Positions 1-11,127 of a DNA stretch of 64,000 nucleotides are shown here, piece after piece (the stretch's first letter is position 1; every line of letters starts with the position of its first letter). Position numbers and translations under genes: made by a program. This DNA comes from a virus. Below the pieces are notes generated by a model. That model did not search any database, was not told where the DNA came from, and was given only the letters and a program-made list of their open reading frames with translations. Location of the stretch: IMG/VR virus record IMGVR_UViG_3300031977_002862, positions 27,845 through 91,844 of that record. One strand, given 5' to 3'.

Positions 1-3000
1 TAGAATTAGAGAGGGGGTAGTTACAGAAGTAGGCGTAATCGCTCCAAGACCAAGAGTAAAGCTTGCATCCCCAGAAGTAACTGTTGCGCCCCCTGTGATA
101 CCATTATTTGTTGTAATGGCAACACCAGTAATATCGGCAGCACCAACAGTCTGGGAACCTCCAGAGCCCCCAGGAACAAAACCACCATCGGTCGTCGCGT
201 CTGTAATTGCAATCTCTCTTGCAGTTGTTCCGCTCCACTGATTTTCTGTGGCTACTCCTGTTCCTGCATAGCTTAATGCAGTTCGAAAATAGTAAGTATC
301 ATCTGCGGCTGCTAAAGTAACAGTATCAGTAGCAGTATCAAGAGTAATATATCCACTTGCGTCTATACAAGAACTTCCACCAAACTCTACGTTTGCTGTA
401 TAAGTTGTAAGAGTTACAAAAAGCTGTTCACCGCCTTCATAGCCGAGATCGATAATTTCTGTGTCTTCTGTTTGAACTACTTTATATTGAGTTGAAGTAG
501 GAGTTCCGCTTGTTATTCGAGTAAAAGTTCTTGTATAACTATCTCCTGAAACGGTTCCGTTTCCGCCGGCTGCAATACTTACTATGGTTGAACCATTAAA
601 AGAAGTATCATCGTCAACATCAAAAGTAATTGTTAAGCTTGTAGGGATTTTTGCGAGAGTACTTGCAGCACTATCTCCGTTATAACTATATCCTATCGCG
701 GAAAATCCTGCGAAAGCTTTTACTCGAACACGTACAGTTACATTTGAATTATCTACTGCTGTTGAAATCGTAGCATACTGGCCAGCAGTATTATGGTTTT
801 CTGCATAAGTTTCTACTTTTGTTTGAGAAACTTGAGCGATTTCTGTAAGAGCAGGAAATGAGAAGCCTCCGTCATTGCTGTCAAAATATACAGTGCCTTC
901 TGAAGAACGAAGTACTAAATTTCTTGCATTTACTAGGCCATCAGACTTTACAGAAAAAGTTCCAGAGGTAGGGGTTGATCCCGTATAAAATCTATAATCA
1001 CCGACTCCGGAAAGACTTGCTGAAGTAGCGCCGGTTCCGGCGGTAATCGTCGTGTCCGACGCTACAGCTCTTCCTGTTATACTTCCATCAACAATTAAGG
1101 AAGAATTTATTCGTAGAGTGTTTCCAAAACTCCATGCGGATCCATCATAAGACCATTCAGCCACTTTTGGGGGTGACGATCCATCATATACTAAAACAAT
1201 GTCTCCGTCAATAGGATTTCTTCCGGCAACGGCAAAAACTTCAGAGTTCGAAGGAGCGTCTAAATCATCGGGGGAGTTTGCGCTTCTTCTTACTCTCCAA
1301 TATCCTGGAATAGCGGAAGCGGCTTGAACTTCTTCAATTACTATATTGTCAACTAAAGTTGTGCCTGCTGCTCCGTTATATTGTACGAGAATGAGAGGTG
1401 CGATATATCTTACATTTGGATGTGCTACTGCAGGATCAAGAAAAGTTCTTGAATTATAGCCGCCAGCAGAAGCTCCGTGCCCTGAAAAATACCCTTCATA
1501 TAGAGTCCATGCGTCTGGAATATCTACTCCAACAGCAGCAAAATAGTGCTGACTGCTGTGGGTATTCGTACCATCTATATTTACAAGAGTTGTTTTGTCT
1601 GCTGCAAAACCTCCGAAACCAAAATAAGCAGCTCCACTTCCAGCGGTTTGTCGTGCAACAACTCTTACTCGATATATTCTTGAAGGATCAAAGGGAATTA
1701 ATTGCTTTGAAATCAACCATCTTTCATCGTTTCCAGAGTTATTCCCGATTGAGAGAGAAGTTCCTCCAGAATACGAAGTGGAGGAGAAAGTGATTTCTCC
1801 AGCTGCTGTATGGCTTGTCCAATAAGTAAGAAAATCGGCTGAATCTGCGTATTGTTCAAAATTATCGCGAAGTCGATCTACTACGATTGCTGTAGACTGA
1901 ATTGTTTCTCCGCCTTCATCCTTTAGGTCTACACCTGCAGTAGCTCCTACAGTCGCAGACGGAGAAGCTACAAGACTAAGAGGTATAGGAGCACCGAACA
2001 ATCCACCCGCAGCAATTTCGTCCGGAGAGCCCGCCGGTCTTGTTTCAAGCCAGCCTAAAGCTACATAACTATCGGCAGGAGTAAAATCTACCCAAGTAGA
2101 GTTGTTATCGTACTGCCACTGGGTTCCATTCAAGCGAGCAAACGCAACGTCCATCGCTGTACTTACAACAGTGAACGGATTACCTTTAGCCGTATCAAAT
2201 ACTATAAAGCCTTTAGTGTCTGTTTGGCTTGTTGCAAAAGTAATAGGATCTAACGCATTAAGTTGAACTGCGTCTACAGTTATTTTGGAACCATTCCAGA
2301 TAATAAATCCATCTGTGTTTAGCTGAGGGCTTCCTTCATTATCGCACCCAACAAGAGCGCCTTCTCCGTCATTGGCAGTGCCGTCAGAGCGTTTATTTAG
2401 TAAAAGAGCTAATCCTTGGCTTGCGTTATAACTATTTAGCAGGTCTGCGTCTGCGGGTTGCGAGGTGATGTTCGATCCCCAAGTAGCTCCAGCAGTAGCA
2501 CCGGCTTCAGCAACAGCATTTGTTATTTGAGTAGCATCAACTTGACCAGAACCACTTCCCGTATAGTTCAGAGTACCGTCAGAATTTATTTGAATGTCTT
2601 CATTAAATACGTTACCTGCTCCAGAACCTGTTAGAGCGACTCCTCCAATAGAAACTGTTCCTTTAAATCCTGCGCCTTCATCACTTGAATAAAAGAAAGG
2701 AGTTTGAATAATTCCATCGGTAAGGTCTATCGAAGAACCTGCCGAAGAAAAAGCATCGGGACTTCCTGTACCGCTATAGTTATCAGATTCAATAGAGCCC
2801 GTCGTAATATTTCCACCGTCAATAACAGTTTGACCGCTCGTGGACAGATTTGTGAAGGTTACAAGATTTGTAAAGCTTGCTGCTTTTAATGCGGTGCCAC
2901 CAAAAGTTAAAGTTTCACCACTATAGGTATCATTTCCAGAATTATATGTTCCGCTTTCAGATGCGGAAAATCCTATATACCAAAACTCTGCGTCCGGACT

Positions 3001-6000
3001 TCCACCTGTGTATGTTGGAGCATTATGGCTCCAATTAGAAAGAATTGTTCCGAATTCTCCTGTACCAAAATTCATCGTATTCGTGTCGGCACTTGTAGGA
3101 AGTGTAGTAGGTTGAGTGCTAGTTTTTACAGAGTAGAATAAATAGCCAGTTACAGTTCGAGTTCCTCGGGCACCCGTTGATCCCGTGTCTCCTTTACGAG
3201 AAATACTAAACCAAAACTGAATGGGATTGCCTGATGCAGTACTAAGATTTGAAGTGCCCCCTTCTTGATTAAAATTAAGCAGAGATACAGGAATCTTAAT
3301 TTTATTGGTAGTCTCTTCTATTGGAGAACCTGTAACTAAAAAGTTTACCCAACGATCTGAGGCTTCATACCAAGCAATTGTTGTTCCTGCTATAACTTGA
3401 TTGAGCAGAAAGTCTTTATTGTCTGTTCCATTAGTTTCGCTTCTATGAAAGAGTATATAATCAATATCTCCCGGAGTAGTAATATCGCTCCAACTTGTAG
3501 TTCCTTTATCTGGAGAAGCTGAATTTAAAAGAAGTGCATATCTTCCCTGACCAGCCGCCTCGCCGGTAGTATCCAAATCGTCATAGTTTAAAACAGTAGA
3601 AGCTGATGGTAGAGAATTTTCGCCATCTATTGCAAGAAGAGAAGGAGTGCTCCACTCTCCCTGAGCTATTGTATCAGTAGAAGAAGTTGAAGCAGCAGTA
3701 GCCTGAGATACCCATAAATATCTTCCGGTACCTGTACTCTGTATATCATCCGTCCAGCCATTTGCAGTTGTAAAAGAAATAGCGCCGCCCAAAAAAGTAT
3801 AGGTCGTGTTCCCTTCAGGTTTACCGCTATTTGATCCAGTACTTGGAGCAGTATCGGTAATAGTTCTTTGATATATAAATACTGAAGCAGTATTTAAACC
3901 ATCTCCACCATCCTCTGCTAATTTAACCGGAGCTGACCACTCAGGAGAACCTATATCGTCGGTGCTTCCGTTACCAGAAGCAGTTGCTGCTACAACATAT
4001 AAAGGATCGGAGCCTCCGGTAGGTTCTTTTTGCCACCCATCATCTAAAGTAGTGGTGGTTATTTTTCCCGTACTTAGGTTTACTGTTACAGGCCCGGGAT
4101 TATCTGAAGGAGCCGCTGCGCTTCTCTTATAAGCGTAGACGAGTGCATTTGAATTTCCGTCAGTTCTTACAGCATAAACCGAGCTTCCAGTCCAAGTAAT
4201 AGAAGCCGAAGTACTAGTTCTGGAACCTACAGCAAGGCCAACTCCTACATAAGAAGTTTCCCCATTTGCCAAAGTAGGGGGTGTAGTACTCCAATTTGTA
4301 GGAGCTGTTAGAGTATTAGTAGTAAAATTATAAGAGCCTCCAGTAAGACCAGCATTTGAAGTTTTTCTAAATACATATACTTCGGCTACAGCGTCTGCTT
4401 CGATTTGAAACGGGCTACCCCAGTCATAGTTTGTAGCTCCTACAGCTTTCTCACCCGTGCTGGCCCAAAGAGTATAAGGAGAACCATCATCTAAAAGTGT
4501 ATCGACTGCATTGGTTCTCCAGCCTACAGGTGTACCAGGAGTAGAGCTAGGAGTGTCTGGTTCACCGTCATTTCGCTTAAAGATTATATCTACACTAGCG
4601 CCTGTTTCTCCTGGAGATCCGTCTTCGCCCTCTACAGATTGAGCTAAAGATTGGATTTTTGTTAAACTAAAAGAAGTTCCATTAGCTCTCTTTCCCTCTA
4701 TAAGATAAGATACTGTAGCATTTGTAGCTGTCATATCATCATGAGGAGGGATAGTAGCGTAAGTACCCGAGTCAGTAACAGGGCTTCCTGGATCAATATT
4801 TACACCTGTAGAGGTTACTTTCCAAGTGCCATTTGAAGTTCCTACGCCGTCATAGGTAAGTTCTGTAGTACCTTCATAAACTCGAATAGTTGTTCCGGAG
4901 CCTGTATATGTAATCTGACTACCGCCTCCGGTGTTTGTAACCGGAAGAACATGGGAATCATTAGGCAATATAATAGTAAGAGCATCGGTTCCGTTTGCTC
5001 CCACAGTACCTTCCTGAATACCATAAATCGAAACAGTATCAAAAGAGTAGACTCCTCCGTCAGGGGATCCTGCGTCACTTTCCGCTACTTGAAGAGTATA
5101 TGAATGAACTTCGTTGGGCCCTGGTTCTCTTCTATCTGGAGATCCGGAATCAAAATCAGGAATATCATAAGTATTTTGAGAACCCCAAGCCCTTACCTCG
5201 ACCCCATCTTTTAAAAATCTATATATTGGAGAAGTATAGTTTGTGCCCGTTCCTGTAAGAGTAATAGTAGTTTCAGGGCTTTCATTACCATCAGCGTCGA
5301 ATAAAATTACATATTTATTTGCTGTAAGAGTTGCGGTTTTTCCTTCTGCTCCATCAGCTCCATCAGTAGATAATAGACTTGCAGCAACCCAATCACCACT
5401 ACCAATAGTTACAGTATCTGTTAAACTTTTTACATATTGCTGAACTATCCAAAGATATGCTCCTCCACTTGAAGGAATGCTGGTAGTCCAAGAATTAGAT
5501 GGAGCAGGATCAAGTGCGCCTGTACTAAAAGTATAGGTTACTTGATTATCGGGGGAACTAGGAGTGCTTCCAGAAGTAGTTCTACGATAAAGATTTATAA
5601 AAGCACTGTTAAACCTTCCAATAGTTGTTCCGGAAGCCTCAGTGCTATAATCGCTGTAGTAATCTCTTTGCTCCGAAGATCGAGTTGTTTGTACAGTTGT
5701 GCGAGTAAAGGCCCTTACCCAATAATAAAATGTTGTTCGAGTTTCTGGAAGAAGAATATCGATGTAGCTTCTTTCTAGCGTGGAAGATTGATCAGCGATT
5801 TTAACGGCTGTATTTACATTATTTGAAGTACTTCTCCAAATCTCATATCCATTTGCCTTTGCAACATTATCCCAAGTTACTGTAATCTGGTTAGTTTCCT
5901 CATTCGAAGTACCGGTTCCTGTTGCTGCAACATTCGTAGGCGCAGAAGGACGGCGAATAACCGCATCTACTTCAAGAGGTACATTGAAAGGGCTTGCTTT

Positions 6001-9000
6001 TGGAGCATCTATAAAATATATAGAGTCATCGTGCTCTGTAGCTACTACACTTACTAGACAATTTGTTTGATAAGTAAGGGATTGAATTCTGAAATACTTT
6101 CCGCTGTCCCAACCAAATCGAGGATATTTTACACGAATTAGTTCACCAGGACTCAATGCTAAACCAACAGGTCGAACTGTAAAAGAAATCTGGCGAGAAA
6201 ATCTTGAACGATTGAGGATCTGCTCAACAGCAAGTCGAGCATTGTAGTAGTTTGTAATTCCTTCGAGCTTGAAAGATCCTGAACGAACAACTCCTCGATC
6301 TTGCTTCAAATAATCTGAGTTAAAGAAAGATACGTTTCGACTGTTAAAATTATTCTGAGGGTCGATAATGCTTGCAGATAAAGAATTATACGCTTTCGAA
6401 AGTCCGTCGTCTTTAATCGAAAGAGAACCAATAATATCTTCTTGCTCAATGACTCGAACACTTGAGCCTACAGAAATCCACTCAATATCAAAATCATCTG
6501 CAGACGAAAGACCCAAATCTAATCGAAGACCCGTAATATAGCTGTCTTCCCAATCTGTTCCACCAGCAGTTAGATTTGACATATCCCACGAAGCAATCAC
6601 CCACTCATTTAAAACTGTGGGGTCAGAAATATCTTTTTGAAAAGAAGCCGATTCACCGTGAGAGTCGGTAGTGTAATAAGCAGCACCATCCCAACCAGTC
6701 CCTCCAGTTCTACGTATTCTTGCACGAATAATTAAGTTTTCAGAACCTTTGAAAGAAAGATTTGATTTTCTAAATACAGGATCGGAGCCACTTGAGTCAA
6801 GAGTTATATACTCTTCTTCTTGTGTAATTGAAGCCTGGCCATTTACTGTCCAACCCTCTGAAGAGTTCTGGAAATTCCAGAAAAGTTCTCCGTCAGCATC
6901 TCTCTTTGTCTCTACTGAAAGAGTGAACTTGCCGTCCTCAAATGCAAGTATTCCATTAAAGTGCTCAAGAATAACGCCAATAACATTAAAGACGGGCTGA
7001 GATGTATCAATTGATAAATTTCCCTGATGGCGAGTAACCCAACGCTGGTCGGGAGAGTCCCACCCAAGATACTTCCAATACTGTATAAAGTCGGAATCGT
7101 AGAGAGAATAATCTAAAACATTACCAGAGCCAGAGGCTACAGAAACACTTGTGCTGTCTCCGCCAACTTGAGTTAAGGTAAATGAAGAAATCTCAACAGC
7201 ATTTGTACTTATAGTTGTTTGCAAACCACTGGTTGTATTAAATCTATAAAGACTTGATCCAGCCTCCCAAATAATATCGTCTTGCAAGCGAGTACGGACT
7301 TTATTGAATTGATTTGTAAGTTTCCCAATACAGTCTGTAAAAGTAACTTTGAAACGATCTGGAGAACCACTCAATGCATCTTCAATAGTTTTAATAGTTC
7401 CTTGCCACTTAAAACCACCAGTAGGCTCATACTTAAACTTATCCCCTACTGCAAGAGTATGTCCGACACTGTCTACTTGTATTTCGACTGTAATATCTGA
7501 TCGAGTATCGCAAGTTCGGGCAGCTTGTAAAAAGCTATTAATATTTAACTTATCATCAGAAAGACCCGCCCCATAACGCTTACTCTTCATATAATCTAAA
7601 AGAATAAGTCCAAAGTTTGTAGTGGGCCGAACGTCTCTTCCTTCTTCGTTTCCGTATATTAGTACTTCATCTCCTGCTTCTGGAACTTCTCCATCGGCTA
7701 GATCAGTAGTAAGAGTTAGAATGCGAGTGGCTCCGTCGTAGTCTTTAATTACTTTAAGAGTTTCTATTATATTGCCATTAAAATCGGTTCTTCTGATTAA
7801 AACAGCTTTACCATTATAAGCATCATCAACAGAACTCGGGCTTCCAGTTGTAGAAAGTTTAATCTGATTCTTTATTGTTATATATGTAGTAGTAGAAGCA
7901 TTTCCTGTTACAGTACTTATATTATTTGTAGGAGTATCATCAAGGACAGTGTTAGTTTGATCTACAGTTACAGTAGTTGAAGAGGTTACCGGGTTTTCTT
8001 GATATGTTGGACTCTTAGGGTTTGAACCATCAAAACCATTAGCAAGAGGAATTGTTCTTTCTGTATTTACCGAGGCTCTAGAACTTCCAGTAGAGCTTTG
8101 AGCATCTCTTACGTTGCTTGTACTTGTTGTAGCATTTATGTCAGCAGTACCACTAGAATTTATTGCAGAAATTTCATCTTGAAGTTTTGTTTCAATAGTA
8201 AAGGCTGCATTCCCTTCTGTAAAATCATATGTTGCCATGGTCCAAGTATTTGAACCATCATCCATGTAGAATTTTTTAGCCTGCTGTAGAGAGATTTCTT
8301 GAGCCGCTGTTAAATCCCAACGAAATCTATAATTTGTATTTCCCTTCCCGTCCTGGTAAAACCACTTATCTATAATTTGAACATTTGAAGCAAGTGCAGT
8401 GTCATCAGAAGACTTTTTGATAGTTACTGTGTCGCCGAGAGAAAAATTAGTGTGGTTTTCACCACTTCCTACATGACCATAACTTCCGTCGTAGTTATAA
8501 GATTCTACAAGCTTTCCTTTTACTACGTAGTCTATATCTGGTACTGTAGTCTGGTCAGGTGTAATGGTGTGCTTAGAAACAGTATAAGCAGTATCAAGAA
8601 GTTTATGGTTTGCCCCCCAGTAATTAGTAGCTGGAGCAGATCCAAAATAATCATTCTGAAGTTTAAATTTTGTCCCGTTTGCAACACTAGATAAACGAGA
8701 AGATGCTTGTTGATCTTCTAAACCTGATTTAAACTCTATAACGGTGTCAGTAGGACTTGTAAAATTAATTCCGTAATCATGTACAAGACCTTTTTGTCCT
8801 ACAGGAACTCCGGAACTATATATTCCATTTACCAATCCATTGTAAACTTCATTTCTTTGTACGTAAACTCCAGAAGGAGCATTGAACACCCAAGAAACAA
8901 GCTCTTGTGCCGCTTGAGCATTTACTTCGGCCTCTGCTTCTATAGCTTCATAGTCCTCTACAGAAAGAGTTTGACTGCCGCTGTAAACCACTACGGAAGG

Positions 9001-10407
9001 GTCTACGGTATACTCTCCGAGAATTACGTCGCCTTTATCTGCTCTTCCATAACAAGCAATATCAACAGCATCGGAAGAGAAATTTGCTCCGGCAGAGTTT
9101 CTTACGTCAAAGTCTTGCTCAGAAATACAAACTAAGGGTTGGTCATCCACGTAAACATTCAGAATACTCTGAATCGGACCTTCAGCAAGACTTTCTGCAA
9201 TATAAACTGTATCGGCGTCCGAGGTATTCTCTAAATCTGCAAAGATTGGATTTCCGCCTACACGACGAACTCCGTAAATAACAGGAATATAAGTAGCATT
9301 TAAATTAAACCTTAAATCAACTTCATTCTCTACCTCTACTTCATATTTCTTTAGCTTTTTAGTTCCGAGAAGTTTATTTCTCCATACTTCTTTATACCGT
9401 TCTTCTGTTGTAGTGTATATTGCAATTACGTTTACCGCATTATTTGCATGTTGAAAACCCATATCGCTCGCATATTCAGGTCGAATAGTAGCATCTGGAT
9501 TGGGGTTGCCATTTCTGTTTAGCGCTCTGTGGAAATCATCTGAACCTAATCGCCCTCGAACTTGTTGAAAGTCTCCCCAGTGGCTTCTACATACCCAAGA
9601 AAACTGTGCAATACCGTTTGGGTCCTCTTTATAATTTGCTGTAGCAATAATACCACTGAAAAGAAGAACGGGAGATCCAATAAAAACATCGGGCTCGTCT
9701 TCATAGAAAAAAGCCTTATAGACAGATACCTGACGATTAACAAAGTTTGCAGCTTTTTGAGGAAGAGTAAGTGCAGTTAATTCAGTACTCGCTTGAAGAA
9801 TATCATAACTTTCTCCTGTTTCTGTCCAGGTAGAGAAAGGAAAAGTCTCTTCTTCAACTTTTACAGTTTTGCCCTCGTTTCGAAAAGAATGAATACGAAA
9901 TCTCTGAAGGCTAAAGTCGGCTGTTGGAGAGCTTGCTGTAGTTGCTTTTAAACGAATTAAGTCTCCTTCTACAAAACCAGCATCACTGAAGCTCTCATCC
10001 GCTGTAATTAAGTAATCCCCTCCAGAAGTTGAAAAAGTAAGAGATTGGTTGTAGAGAGCGGCATCAAGAGAATTTGCAGCTATATTAATAGTAAAGTTTG
10101 CTATCTTGTTTTCTGCAGAATCCTGAACAGAGGAGACACTAATTAGTTTATTGGCATGATACGTCTGAGAACCGTTATTCAGTACAGAACCTGACTCTTC
10201 GTAAGTTGATTCATCGTTAAAATTAATCGCATAAGAAGCATCCGTTACATAAGCGTAACGAGTAAATTTTTGGCTGTATAAAACCTCTAGATTTGGTGCA
10301 TTCCATTCTTTTAGTGGGCGCTCAAATTTTACAAGATGTGCATAAGTAAAAGGACGATTCTCGTCAAGATGAAGTGCGAGAGTAGGATTTAAATCTAATT
10401 TTGCCAT
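1..10407 (-). CDS. Giant tail hub / receptor-binding tail protein (C-terminus outside window)
   Basis: One reading frame stays open from the ATG at 10407 to the window edge (at least 3469 codons); I read it through for tta/cta/tca in frame and found none in the stretches checked. It is the last gene of the tail module, just after the tape measure and distal tail genes, where siphophages encode the central tip protein (lambda J-like) that contacts the host. The N-terminal third lacks obvious repeats and looks like a hub. A fibronectin-III-like segment lies near 5700-5950 (motif ITVTWDN then GYEIWRS). It is followed by a tandem beta-rich repeat array and a Ser/Thr/Gly-rich C-terminal part. Many xSPD turns recur. 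Function is inferred from position, size and repeats; no enzymatic motif is seen. Confidence 0.85.
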   Translation of the reverse strand, partial: MAKLDLNPTLALHLDENRPFTYAHLVKFERPLKEWNAPNLEVLYSQKFTRYAYVTDASYAINFNDESTYEESGSVLNNGSQTYHANKLISVSSVQDSAENKIANFTINIAANSLDAALYNQSLTFSTSGGDYLITADESFSDAGFVEGDLIRLKATTASSPTADFSLQRFRIHSFRNEGKTVKVEEETFPFSTWTETGESYDILQASTELTALTLPQKAANFVNRQVSVYKAFFYEDEPDVFIGSPVLLFSGIIATANYKEDPNGIAQFSWVCRSHWGDFQQVRGRLGSDDFHRALNRNGNPNPDATIRPEYASDMGFQHANNAVNVIAIYTTTEERYKEVWRNKLLGTKKLKKYEVEVENEVDLRFNLNATYIPVIYGVRRVGGNPIFADLENTSDADTVYIAESLAEGPIQSILNVYVDDQPLVCISEQDFDVRNSAGANFSSDAVDIACYGRADKGDVILGEYTVDPSVVVYSGSQTLSVEDYEAIEAEAEVNAQAAQELVSWVFNAPSGVYVQRNEVYNGLVNGIYSSGVPVGQKGLVHDYGINFTSPTDTVIEFKSGLEDQQASSRLSSVANGTKFKLQNDYFGSAPATNYWGANHKLLDTAYTVSKHTITPDQTTVPDIDYVVKGKLVESYNYDGSYGHVGSGENHTNFSLGDTVTIKKSSDDTALASNVQIIDKWFYQDGKGNTNYRFRWDLTAAQEISLQQAKKFYMDDGSNTWTMATYDFTEGNAAFTIETKLQDEISAINSSGTADINATTSTSNVRDAQSSTGSSRASVNTERTIPLANGFDGSNPKSPTYQENPVTSSTTVTVDQTNTVLDDTPTNNISTVTGNASTTTYITIKNQIKLSTTGSPSSVDDAYNGKAVLIRRTDFNGNIIETLKVIKDYDGATRILTLTTDLADGEVPEAGDEVLIYGNEEGRDVRPTTNFGLILLDYMKSKRYGAGLSDDKLNINSFLQAARTCDTRSDITVEIQVDSVGHTLAVGDKFKYEPTGGFKWQGTIKTIEDALSGSPDRFKVTFTDCIGKLTNQFNKVRTRLQDDIIWEAGSSLYRFNTTSGLQTTISTNAVEISSFTLTQVGGDSTSVSVASGSGNVLDYSLYDSDFIQYWKYLGWDSPDQRWVTRHQGNLSIDTSQPVFNVIGVILEHFNGILAFEDGKFTLSVETKRDADGELFWNFQNSSEGWTVNGQASITQEEEYITLDSSGSDPVFRKSNLSFKGSENLIIRARIRRTGGTGWDGAAYYTTDSHGESASFQKDISDPTVLNEWVIASWDMSNLTAGGTDWEDSYITGLRLDLGLSSADDFDIEWISVGSSVRVIEQEDIIGSLSIKDDGLSKAYNSLSASIIDPQNNFNSRNVSFFNSDYLKQDRGVVRSGSFKLEGITNYYNARLAVEQILNRSRFSRQISFTVRPVGLALSPGELIRVKYPRFGWDSGKYFRIQSLTYQTNCLVSVVATEHDDSIYFIDAPKASPFNVPLEVDAVIRRPSAPTNVAATGTGTSNEETNQITVTWDNVAKANGYEIWRSTSNNVNTAVKIADQSSTLERSYIDILLPETRTTFYYWVRAFTRTTVQTTRSSEQRDYYSDYSTEASGTTIGRFNSAFINLYRRTTSGSTPSSPDNQVTYTFSTGALDPAPSNSWTTSIPSSGGAYLWIVQQYVKSLTDTVTIGSGDWVAASLLSTDGADGAEGKTATLTANKYVILFDADGNESPETTITLTGTGTNYTSPIYRFLKDGVEVRAWGSQNTYDIPDFDSGSPDRREPGPNEVHSYTLQVAESDAGSPDGGVYSFDTVSIYGIQEGTVGANGTDALTIILPNDSHVLPVTNTGGGSQITYTGSGTTIRVYEGTTELTYDGVGTSNGTWKVTSTGVNIDPGSPVTDSGTYATIPPHDDMTATNATVSYLIEGKRANGTSFSLTKIQSLAQSVEGEDGSPGETGASVDIIFKRNDGEPDTPSSTPGTPVGWRTNAVDTLLDDGSPYTLWASTGEKAVGATNYDWGSPFQIEADAVAEVYVFRKTSNAGLTGGSYNFTTNTLTAPTNWSTTPPTLANGETSYVGVGLAVGSRTSTSASITWTGSSVYAVRTDGNSNALVYAYKRSAAAPSDNPGPVTVNLSTGKITTTTLDDGWQKEPTGGSDPLYVVAATASGNGSTDDIGSPEWSAPVKLAEDGGDGLNTASVFIYQRTITDTAPSTGSNSGKPEGNTTYTFLGGAISFTTANGWTDDIQSTGTGRYLWVSQATAASTSSTDTIAQGEWSTPSLLAIDGENSLPSASTVLNYDDLDTTGEAAGQGRYALLLNSASPDKGTTSWSDITTPGDIDYILFHRSETNGTDNKDFLLNQVIAGTTIAWYEASDRWVNFLVTGSPIEETTNKIKIPVSLLNFNQEGGTSNLSTASGNPIQFWFSISRKGDTGSTGARGTRTVTGYLFYSVKTSTQPTTLPTSADTNTMNFGTGEFGTILSNWSHNAPTYTGGSPDAEFWYIGFSASESGTYNSGNDTYSGETLTFGGTALKAASFTNLVTFTNLSTSGQTVIDGGNITTGSIESDNYSGTGSPDAFSSAGSSIDLTDGIIQTPFFYSSDEGAGFKGTVSIGGVALTGSGAGNVFNEDIQINSDGTLNYTGSGSGQVDATQITNAVAEAGATAGATWGSNITSQPADADLLNSYNASQGLALLLNKRSDGTANDGEGALVGCDNEGSPQLNTDGFIIWNGSKITVDAVQLNALDPITFATSQTDTKGFIVFDTAKGNPFTVVSTAMDVAFARLNGTQWQYDNNSTWVDFTPADSYVALGWLETRPAGSPDEIAAGGLFGAPIPLSLVASPSATVGATAGVDLKDEGGETIQSTAIVVDRLRDNFEQYADSADFLTYWTSHTAAGEITFSSTSYSGGTSLSIGNNSGNDERWLISKQLIPFDPSRIYRVRVVARQTAGSGAAYFGFGGFAADKTTLVNIDGTNTHSSQHYFAAVGVDIPDAWTLYEGYFSGHGASAGGYNSRTFLDPAVAHPNVRYIAPLILVQYNGAAGTTLVDNIVIEEVQAASAIPGYWRVRRSANSPDDLDAPSNSEVFAVAGRNPIDGDIVLVYDGSSPPKVAEWSYDGSAWSFGNTLRINSSLIVDGSITGRAVASDTTITAGTGATSASLSGVGDYRFYTGSTPTSGTFSVKSDGLVNARNLVLRSSEGTVYFDSNDGGFSFPALTEIAQVSQTKVETYAENHNTAGQYATISTAVDNSNVTVRVRVKAFAGFSAIGYSYNGDSAASTLAKIPTSLTITFDVDDDTSFNGSTIVSIAAGGNGTVSGDSYTRTFTRITSGTPTSTQYKVVQTEDTEIIDLGYEGGEQLFVTLTTYTANVEFGGSSCIDASGYITLDTATDTVTLAAADDTYYFRTALSYAGTGVATENQWSGTTAREIAITDATTDGGFVPGGSGGSQTVGAADITGVAITTNNGITGGATVTSGDASFTLGLGAITPTSVTTPSLIL
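2930..5612 (-). repeat. Array of ~100-residue repeated domains in the giant tail protein
   Basis: About five or six diverged copies can be aligned by eye, at roughly 5340-5612, 4400-4605, 4180-4400, 3910-4150, 3620-3900 and 2930-3170. The shared pattern starts with an aromatic/hydrophobic strand ending in Y-x-R or Y-K-R (for example FINLYRR, FIYQRT, YAYKRS). A Pro/Ser-rich linker, a T-Y-x-F strand, a conserved Trp, a strand around LWV or YVV and an S-x-E-W-S-x-P type ending follow. Codon use differs between copies, so they are old protein-level duplications. They probably form a beta-sandwich stalk in the tail tip. Confidence 0.6.
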
Positions 10408-11127
10408 TTAGGGTAGAGCCTCTTCTAAAGATAAACTGAACTGAAAAAGATTGTTCGTTCCAAGGGAGTATTCTTGAGTATCACCTTTTGGTATTACTCG
10501 AATTTTTGGTGCAGAAAAATTAACAGTAGCATTGTCCGCAACTGAATAAACAAGAGAAGGATTAAAATGAATAATTCTTTGATCCTCCGCGGGTTGAGTA
10601 GTTTCAAAATCTCCGTTAGTCTCAACACGAGTAACCATATATGCTTTTACATGGTTTGAGTTTGCTGAGTCTGTAATAGTAAATATGTCTCCTGGTTTTG
10701 GACTTCCACTTGCTCCAGTAAGGCCATCGATAGTCATTTTTGTAGCCCCAGAGTTTGTAGCACCGTTTACAGAGATTGTATTTGGAACCGCTAAATAAGT
10801 TGAAAATGTGGAGTCTTGTGTATCCTCATACTGGGGAAGAACTACGAAAAAAGGATTGAGTCTTCCCTGTCTCGACAAAAGAAAAGTATTAACTGGCTCG
10901 AACTCTGCTCGTGTAAGTGGATTATAAGAAATATCAAGAGACCAATGCTGCTTTGCCTGAGAACGAGTAACTACTCGTCCGCCGTTTGTTCGGGACATCA
11001 TCGTAGGCTGATTCGAAGTAAATTTTACAGAAGCAAAACCAGGACCGGCAGTACCAGTACTATTATTCTGCTTTCCTGAAGGAAGAATCTTTCGATCAGG
11101 ATCTGGTAATATATTCATAAAAGCCAT
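10408..11127 (-). CDS. Distal tail / tip-associated protein
   Basis: This 239-aa protein lies between the tape measure gene (TAATG overlap) and the giant hub gene, so a distal tail or baseplate-hub role is likely. It is rich in beta-forming residues. An N-terminal part carries RVVTRSQAKQHWSLDISYNPLTR and a middle part FLLSRQGRLNPFFVVLPQY; that pattern (a short domain describing a field to be filled by a planar ring) resembles minor tail proteins, but I do not recognise a named family. No signal peptide or membrane segment. Confidence 0.7.
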   Translation of the reverse strand: MAFMNILPDPDRKILPSGKQNNSTGTAGPGFASVKFTSNQPTMMSRTNGGRVVTRSQAKQHWSLDISYNPLTRAEFEPVNTFLLSRQGRLNPFFVVLPQYEDTQDSTFSTYLAVPNTISVNGATNSGATKMTIDGLTGASGSPKPGDIFTITDSANSNHVKAYMVTRVETNGDFETTQPAEDQRIIHFNPSLVYSVADNATVNFSAPKIRVIPKGDTQEYSLGTNNLFQFSLSLEEALP

